From assembly GCA_964017045.1 (NCBI GenBank), contig OZ024810.1:8115562-8179561 (forward strand): 64,000 nucleotides of DNA, read 5' to 3'. The notes beneath the pieces are model-generated. The model saw only the letters and a list, made by a program, of their open reading frames with translations, ran no database searches and was not told the origin of the DNA. The DNA comes from Omphiscola glabra (Eukaryota > Mollusca > Gastropoda > Lymnaeidae). Shown piece by piece: positions 60,701-64,000 of this stretch. Each line of letters begins with the position of its first letter. Position 1 is the stretch's first letter. The translations under genes were made by a program, and so were the position numbers.

Positions 60701-63127
60701 AAGGGAAAGTTCTTAATTACAAGGGAAAGTTCTTAATTACAAGACATAGTTCTTAATTACAAGGGAAAGTTCTTAATTACAAGGGAAAGTTCTTAATTAC
60801 AAGGGAAGAAGACCTTCCTTTCCTGTCAACAAATATTTTCTGAGATAACACACTGCTGCATCATCAAACAACATTTTATGCTTGTGTTATTGTGTTGTTT
60901 TTGTTTTTGATGTGCTTGAAAGTGATTTTTCTAGCAATGTGTAATGTTCAATTCCCTAAGAATTATTAATAATCGCACACACAGCCTTGTCTTACGCTGC
61001 CTCAGCACATACATAACCTTCTCTTACGCTGACTCAATGCATGAATAGCCTTGTCTTAAGTTGCCTCAACACATACATAGCCTTGTCTTACTCTTACACT
61101 GCCTCAACGCATGCATAGCCTTGTCTTAAGTTGCCTCAAAACATACATAGCCTTGTCTTATGCTTTCTCAACTCAATGCTGGGCTTGTATTTCTCCTATG
61201 CTTAACATCTTCATGTGCTTCCCTGGTTCATTTTGGTGGTTATTAGAATCACTTTCCCTCCACACCAGATTGGACTGTGCCATTGACAAGCTCTCCTCTC
61301 TCTATATTAAGATCAAGTGTATCAGCACTGCAACACATCATTTTGTGCCTAGAATAACCCGGTGTAGATTTACTGCATAAAACAAAACCTAAATCAACTT
61401 TTAATGTTCAATCCTTCACTCACTTAATATTTAGCATTACAAAAAAAAATATTTATAATTTTGTATAAATCTTAACTTTTCTGTAAAGAGACTGGTTTGA
61501 CAATAAAGGATGGCTGGTTGTAATTTCTAAAGGATGGCTGGTTTTAATTGCTAGAGGATGGCTGGTTATAATTTCTGAAAATTGGTTTGAAATTGACTAA
61601 GTTTAAAATTTGTTACAGGCTAAATCAGAATGTTCTAATTGCCTGGGCTTTTAATTAAACATGCTGGAAATATAGCTGTGCATTGTAATGTAAACATTTG
61701 AACACTTGAATACTATTGCCCCATTCAGATGGAACATATCACCCAGCTCAGCCGCCACCATCATACACCGCTGCCACAACTGCTGCATTTGACGGTCACC
61801 ATGCCTACCCGGCCCAGCCGTACCCTGCCCAGCCCTACCCTGCTGCACCCTACCCGCCCGGAGCCCCTCAGCCATACCCACCCTGTGGAATGGAAGGTTG
61901 GTTTAGTCACATTTAATATGTAGCCACTGTCTGATGGATACGTATACAGCAAAACCTCCCCCACCTGTTAATGTGTGGCGAGCATTTGCTGTTTCCTGTA
62001 TCTGTCTGATTAGTGAGTTCCCAATGCCAGCATAGCAGTGCTTGGGGATCTGTCTGATTAGTGAGTTCCCAATGCCAGCATAGCAGTGCTTGGGGATCTG
62101 AAGTAGAGAATTGCCATTAGGAACTCAGAATATCTAACACTGGTTGTTCTGCGTTGGAATTGAAAATAATTTGATGAATGGAATATCTGAGTTTTTCCCC
62201 AAATAGGATTCAAAAATGTTGACTCATAACTGACTTCAAGCCTGTGATGGGAGGTTTTTCTGTAGGGCAGTGGTGGCCAACCCATAATGCTTTCTCGAGT
62301 CGCTTTGATGGCGGGAACACCAGGCATCATTACACCTTGTATTGAAATATTAAAATAACCACCCACTAAATTCTGTATAGGAATGTTGATCTATTCTAAA
62401 TGCATACAATGAAATAACAGAGAAGAATGAAACTAAACTCATGGGACGTCATGTGATCTTTTATCTCCCTTACCTTTTTAAAACTGATTTCTTTGTCCAT
62501 TGAATGAGGAATGAATAAGTTGGTTTGTGATAAGTCGGGCATCCGCTGGACACAGTATTTGTCGTGGCAGGCCACGGGGTCGGCCACCCCCGCAGTACGG
62601 AGAAAGATTATCTTTTTAATAGAAATCACATCATGACTCATGATCTAAAGATTTCTTTCTGTTTATAGGAGATAAGATGGGATTGCCACCGCCAGGAGTT
62701 GATGCTGTGACCCCCTATCCACTGTATCAAGGTGACCAACAGCCAAAGGATTCTGGAGCACCCTACCCCACTTTTGCTGGATCCCATTATCCATCTTCAG
62801 GTGCCCCCTACCCCCCAACTTCTGGTGCCCCCTATCCCCCAACTTCAGATGCCCCCTACCCCCCAACTTCTGGGGCCCCCTATCCACCTGAATCAGGGGA
62901 TCACTATCCATCCCCGGGAAATCCTTATCCATCTCCAGCAGCTCCCTATCCCACCGCTCCTGGCGCTGCATACCCGCCAGTCTCGGTGGCCCCCTATACA
63001 AGCTTAGAACCTGTTCCGTTCCAAGATCCATTGCCAACACACCCTGCTGGGACCACAGGATCTACAATTGTGCCATCAGCACCTATGGAACCCATCAACG
63101 CTACAGATAACAACAACTCTAGCACAT
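42653..63127 (+). CDS. single-pass Shisa/CX-like (STMC6) adaptor, nine exons
   Basis: Reconstructed coding exons: 42653-42713, 51268-51510, 52480-52642, 53910-54055, 56864-56935, 58191-58259, 59884-59919, 61729-61896 and 62669-63127, all bounded by AG and GT. The product has at least 472 residues: signal peptide 1-25, Arg/Gly/Ser-rich 26-75, Ala/Gly hydrophobic patch 76-90, six cysteines at 106, 124, 136, 137, 145 and 146, membrane helix about 165-186, Cys-Cys 187-188 plus a basic stretch, and a His-, Pro- and Tyr-rich cytoplasmic tail with PPSY at 273-276. Known family biology: Shisa, CX-module, WBP1 and VOPP1-type proteins have this plan, and their PY motifs recruit WW-domain proteins such as Nedd4 ligases. 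Inferred: a membrane adaptor controlling trafficking or receptor turnover. The YCCGPxxxxYCC spacing favours CX over true Shisa. The 3' end is outside the window. Confidence 0.85.
44614..45991. mobile_element. 1.4-kb hAT element in intron 1
   Basis: Ends AAGAGACTGACCGAAA and TTCGGTCGGTCTCTA are inverted; both sub-terminal regions are rich in CCGAAACCGAAG-type repeats. Direct repeats CTTTATAA (44606-44613 and 45992-45999) are identical and fit the hAT target consensus nTnTAnAn exactly. A minus frame at 45637-45846 (69 codons, with QYITNLCEHCSQLHDDLLMK) could be a relic of its transposase, but I cannot identify it. Confidence 0.8.
47710..48080. repeat. 62-bp minisatellite, 6 copies
   Basis: AACAGAGACTTTGCTAGATT recurs every 62 bp. 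Copies ending CAGGGAAACG alternate with copies ending CAGAGAAAAG, a 124-bp dimer period. Each unit holds TTGTTTTTCACAG, a good acceptor-like motif on the sense strand of the gene. Confidence 0.94.
49035..49478. repeat. 16-bp minisatellite, about 28 copies
   Basis: The unit is AATAAGCTATTAAAAA, with TTTAGAA and TTAAGAA variants in blocks. Located in intron 1. Confidence 0.95.
51268..51510 (+). CDS. exon 2: Arg/Gly/Ser-rich ectodomain
   Basis: 243 bp, phase 1 at both ends, donor GTGAGT. It encodes residues 21-101: RGGGSRGSSSRGGSRSFSR then Ser/Arg-rich sequence, then SNWRAAAMAGMIYGGIRF. The exon is GC-rich against an AT-rich intron background. The charged-then-hydrophobic layout recalls the N-terminal half of Shadoo/prion-type proteins in composition, but I see no alignable domain. 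Confidence 0.88.
51585..51978. repeat. 39-bp minisatellite in intron 2, 10 copies
   Basis: The unit core is CTCACTTATCAGCACCACAT. Since 39 is a multiple of three, a 194-codon frame stays open across it. It lacks splice sites in phase with the gene and starts outside any exon, so I regard it as intronic. Confidence 0.94.
52480..52642 (+). CDS. exon 3: six-cysteine module
   Basis: 163 bp, acceptor CCCGCCAG, donor GTGAGT, phase 1 in and phase 2 out. It encodes residues 102-156 with all six cysteines: one in TICTN, one in YFICP, and the pairs in VYCCGPEKREYCC. This spacing is that of the CX module and the related Shisa cysteine domain. NRT at 147-149 is a possible N-glycosylation site. Confidence 0.92.
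52742..53222. repeat. 103-bp tandem repeat in intron 3, about 4.7 copies
   Basis: GGTATACATATGTTTGGGTA recurs every 102 to 109 bp; the second part of each unit contains AACCAGCTCAAGATTTG. Confidence 0.93.
53400..53762. repeat. 122-bp tandem repeat in intron 3, 3 copies
   Basis: ATCTTACAGCCTTTCAGCAA recurs at 122-bp spacing (53467, 53589, 53711, approximately). Confidence 0.93.
53910..54055 (+). CDS. exon 4: transmembrane helix
   Basis: 146 bp, acceptor TTACTTCAG, donor GTCAGT, phase 2 in and phase 1 out. It encodes residues 156-204: a short polar linker, then SIGTIIGIIVAIVLVIALGA as the membrane span, then YCCKKRKH and a basic stretch ending RRFSKK. The Cys pair next to the membrane is a plausible palmitoylation site, and the basic residues fit an inside orientation of the C-terminus. 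Confidence 0.93.
54775..55000. repeat. degenerate 38-bp repeat in intron 4, about 6 copies
   Basis: TTCTGACCTACTTTACTCAC-like units with C- and T-rich spacers. Confidence 0.8.
55137..56650. repeat. 30-bp minisatellite in intron 4, about 50 units
   Basis: Mixed 14-, 15- and 30-bp modules of CCAACATCTGAGGA and CCATCAACTGAGTC. A landmark variant (CATCTGGGGACTAATATCTG) occurs near 55214, 55498 and 55850, which shows duplication of blocks of about 284 and 350 bp. The array ends about 210 bp before exon 5. Confidence 0.94.
56864..56935 (+). CDS. exon 5: basic/His-rich tail segment
   Basis: 72 bp (24 codons), phase 1 both ends, acceptor GATGTTTCAG, donor GTAAAT. It encodes GRRRGSHSAPIHHHHVTSPS and GSGL. 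It contains four His in a row. It can be skipped without altering the frame. Confidence 0.82.
   Translation, partial: VVEEALTVHPYTTTMSHLPLAPA
58191..58259 (+). CDS. exon 6: His/Pro-rich tail segment
   Basis: 69 bp, phase 1 both ends, acceptor ATCTCCTGCCAG, donor GTATGA. It encodes EHHPRHDHHGPQAVPLNSPD followed by SHS. Similar in composition to exon 5 and also skippable in frame. Confidence 0.82.
58359..58517. mobile_element. possible hAT MITE in intron 6
   Basis: Left CAGTGATTCTCAAAC and right TTTGAAAAACACTG form an imperfect inverted pair 159 bp apart. No matching target duplication was found. Confidence 0.4.
59499..59697 (-). mobile_element. SPIN-like hAT MITE, copy 4, in intron 6
   Basis: 199 bp from CAGTGGTTCTCAACCTTCC to CAGGTTGAGAACCGCTG, inverted relative to copy 1. 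Flanking octamers GGCTAACC and GACTGACA agree at five positions, so it is older or damaged. It lies 187 bp upstream of the exon 7 candidate. Confidence 0.82.
59884..59919 (+). CDS. exon 7 candidate: 36-bp microexon
   Basis: Acceptor region C-run, CTCC, TTTGCAG and strong donor GTAAGG bound 36 bp in phase 1, encoding GFHTSITPMVTG. The phase matches both neighbours and length is a multiple of three, as for the other tail exons. Evidence is splice sites and phase only, so it may be optional or false. Confidence 0.5.
60642..60812. repeat. 20-bp minisatellite in intron 7, 8 copies
   Basis: The unit is AGTTCTTAATTACAAGGGAA, with one GACATAG variant in the middle. Confidence 0.94.
60975..61165. repeat. 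degenerate 32-36-bp repeat in intron 7
   Basis: About six units with AGCCTTGTCTTA and CTGCCTCAACACATACAT. Confidence 0.85.
61505..61576. repeat. 24-bp repeat in intron 7, 3 copies
   Basis: AGGATGGCTGGTTGTAATTT recurs three times. Confidence 0.9.
61729..61896 (+). CDS. exon 8: PY motif and Pro-Tyr repeats
   Basis: 168 bp, phase 1 both ends, acceptor GCCCCATTCAG. It encodes residues 264-320 including AQPPPSYTAATTAAFDG, with PPSY as a WW-domain ligand, followed by AYPAQPYPAQPYPAAPYPPG. The donor is the weak GTTGGT; the phase and the good match to exon 9 support it. Without this splice the frame stops at 61914. Confidence 0.85.
61999..62098. repeat. 48-bp direct duplication in intron 8
   Basis: TCTGTCTGATTAGTGAGTTC starts at 62001 and again at 62049; the two copies are identical, so the event is recent. 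Confidence 0.92.
62669..63127 (+). CDS. exon 9: Pro/Tyr-rich tail with 8-residue repeats
   Basis: 459 bp, phase 1 both ends, acceptor TCTGTTTATAG, consensus donor GTAAGT. It encodes residues 320-472: GDKMGLPPPGVDAVTPYPLY, then tandem SGAPYPPT octapeptides (24-bp coding repeat, four close copies and several diverged), then a less repetitive end with SAPMEPINATDNNNSST. The PYP motifs suit WW or SH3 binding or a flexible tail. If the donor is not used, the frame adds 16 residues and stops at 63177. Confidence 0.9.
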
Positions 63128-63134
63128 GTAAGTT

Positions 63135-63720
63135 CTTGGTATCATCAGGAGTCTTATCGACCTACTCATACTCTTAGCTATATGCTTAGGGACGTATCAT
63201 CAGGAGTCTTATCGACCTACTCATACTCTTAGCTATATGCCTAGGGACCTGTCAGGAGTCTTATCGACCTACTCATACTCTTAGCTATATGCCTAGGGAC
63301 CTGTCAGGAGTCTTATCGACCTACTCATACTCTTAGCTATATGCTTAGGGACCTGTCAGGAGTCTTATCGACCTACTCATACTCTTAGCTATATGCCTAG
63401 TGACCTGTCAGGAGTCTTATCGACCTACTCATACTCTTAGCTATATGCTTAGGAACCTGTCAGGAGTCTTATCGACCTACCCATACTCTTAGCTATATGC
63501 TTAGGAACCTGTCAGGAGTCTTATCGACCTACCCATACTCTTAGCTATATGCCTAGTGACCTGTCAGGAGTCTTATCGACCTACCCATACTCTTAGCTAT
63601 ATGCCTAGTGACCTGTCAGGAGTCTTATCGACCTACCCATACTCTTAGCTATATGCCTAGTGACCTGTCAGGAGTCTTATCGACCTACCCATACTCTTAG
63701 CTATATGCTTAGGGACGTAT
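63135..63720. repeat. 52-bp minisatellite after exon 9, 11 copies
   Basis: TCAGGAGTCTTATCGACCTA recurs every 52 bp and begins only about 10 bp after the exon 9 donor. It lies in intron 9 (or in the 3' UTR of a read-through form). Confidence 0.95.
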
Positions 63721-64000
63721 CATATATTTTTTTTTCAACCCAAACATTTATTAACCAGATTTGTTTGTAAAGATGTGCTGTGTGTCTAAGTGTTGTGTCT
63801 TCCATGCAATATACATAAAAAACGTTAATGCACACACATATTGCTGTTGATGGTGGCACGCGGTTGAAGGTGACACCACTAAAGAAAAAACCATTGTGTG
63901 TTTCCCAACCTTTTTGGCATCAGCCTTCACTTGAGCACCTAAAAAATTCATTGTTTCTCTTAACTGGGAGAGTGAAGTTATTCCTGCAGCCGTCAAGTAC
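63721..64000. other. right edge, unassigned
   Basis: Probably intron 9. A TTTTTTTTTC tract followed by TTAACCAG at 63751-63758 could be an acceptor, but the following frame is not convincing. Confidence 0.4.

Noticed and set aside
61291..61337. Possible additional tail exon after CTCCACACCAG
   Set aside because: The phase would fit, but the donor (CAAGTGTAT) is poor and the peptide does not resemble neighbouring tail exons.
1..64000. tRNA, rRNA or tRNA-derived SINE genes
   Set aside because: I looked for A/B-box promoter pairs and tRNA folds on both strands by eye and found none that I could support.

Overview
This window is animal nuclear DNA. The compact spliced gene with GT-AG introns, the many LINE and hAT remnants, four copies of a SPIN-like hAT element and the extreme minisatellite load point to a lophotrochozoan, most likely a gastropod mollusc. 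SPIN elements have been described in the pond snail Lymnaea. The assignment is an inference; nothing here proves the species.

Layout. Positions 1 to about 42,600 show no host gene that I can support. The region is a patchwork of more than thirty unrelated minisatellites (units 9 to 52 bp, arrays from under 100 bp to 2.8 kb), 5'-truncated LINE fragments (3.9-5.9, 20.4-20.7, 32.2-32.8, 33.4-34.1, 34.4-34.6 and 36.5-37.0 kb), hAT-type DNA transposons with readable 8-bp target duplications, an inverted-repeat element at 19.8-20.2 kb, a hairpin element at 23.6 kb, and frequent G or C runs of ten or more bases. The largest array (23.9-26.7 kb) repeats a 36-bp unit about seventy times and stays open in one frame, but I do not read it as a gene.

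Positions 42,653 to the right edge hold one plus-strand gene, reconstructed here from nine exons. It encodes a secreted-then-anchored single-pass protein: signal peptide, Arg/Gly/Ser-rich segment with a short hydrophobic Ala/Gly stretch, a six-cysteine module, one membrane helix, a Cys-Cys and basic juxtamembrane stretch, then a long His/Pro/Tyr-rich cytoplasmic tail with a PPSY motif and 8-residue Pro-Tyr repeats. This is the architecture of the Shisa/CX-module/WBP1-like (STMC6) adaptors. From exon 4 onward every intron is phase 1 and each tail exon is a multiple of three, so tail exons can be skipped without a frame change. The gene probably continues past the window, because exon 9 ends at a consensus donor. 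Its introns carry at least eleven further minisatellites, one SPIN copy and a 1.4-kb hAT element.

Adding up my intervals, tandem repeats cover roughly 19-20 kb, about 30 percent of the window. Almost all long open frames outside the gene are by-products of repeat units whose length is a multiple of three.
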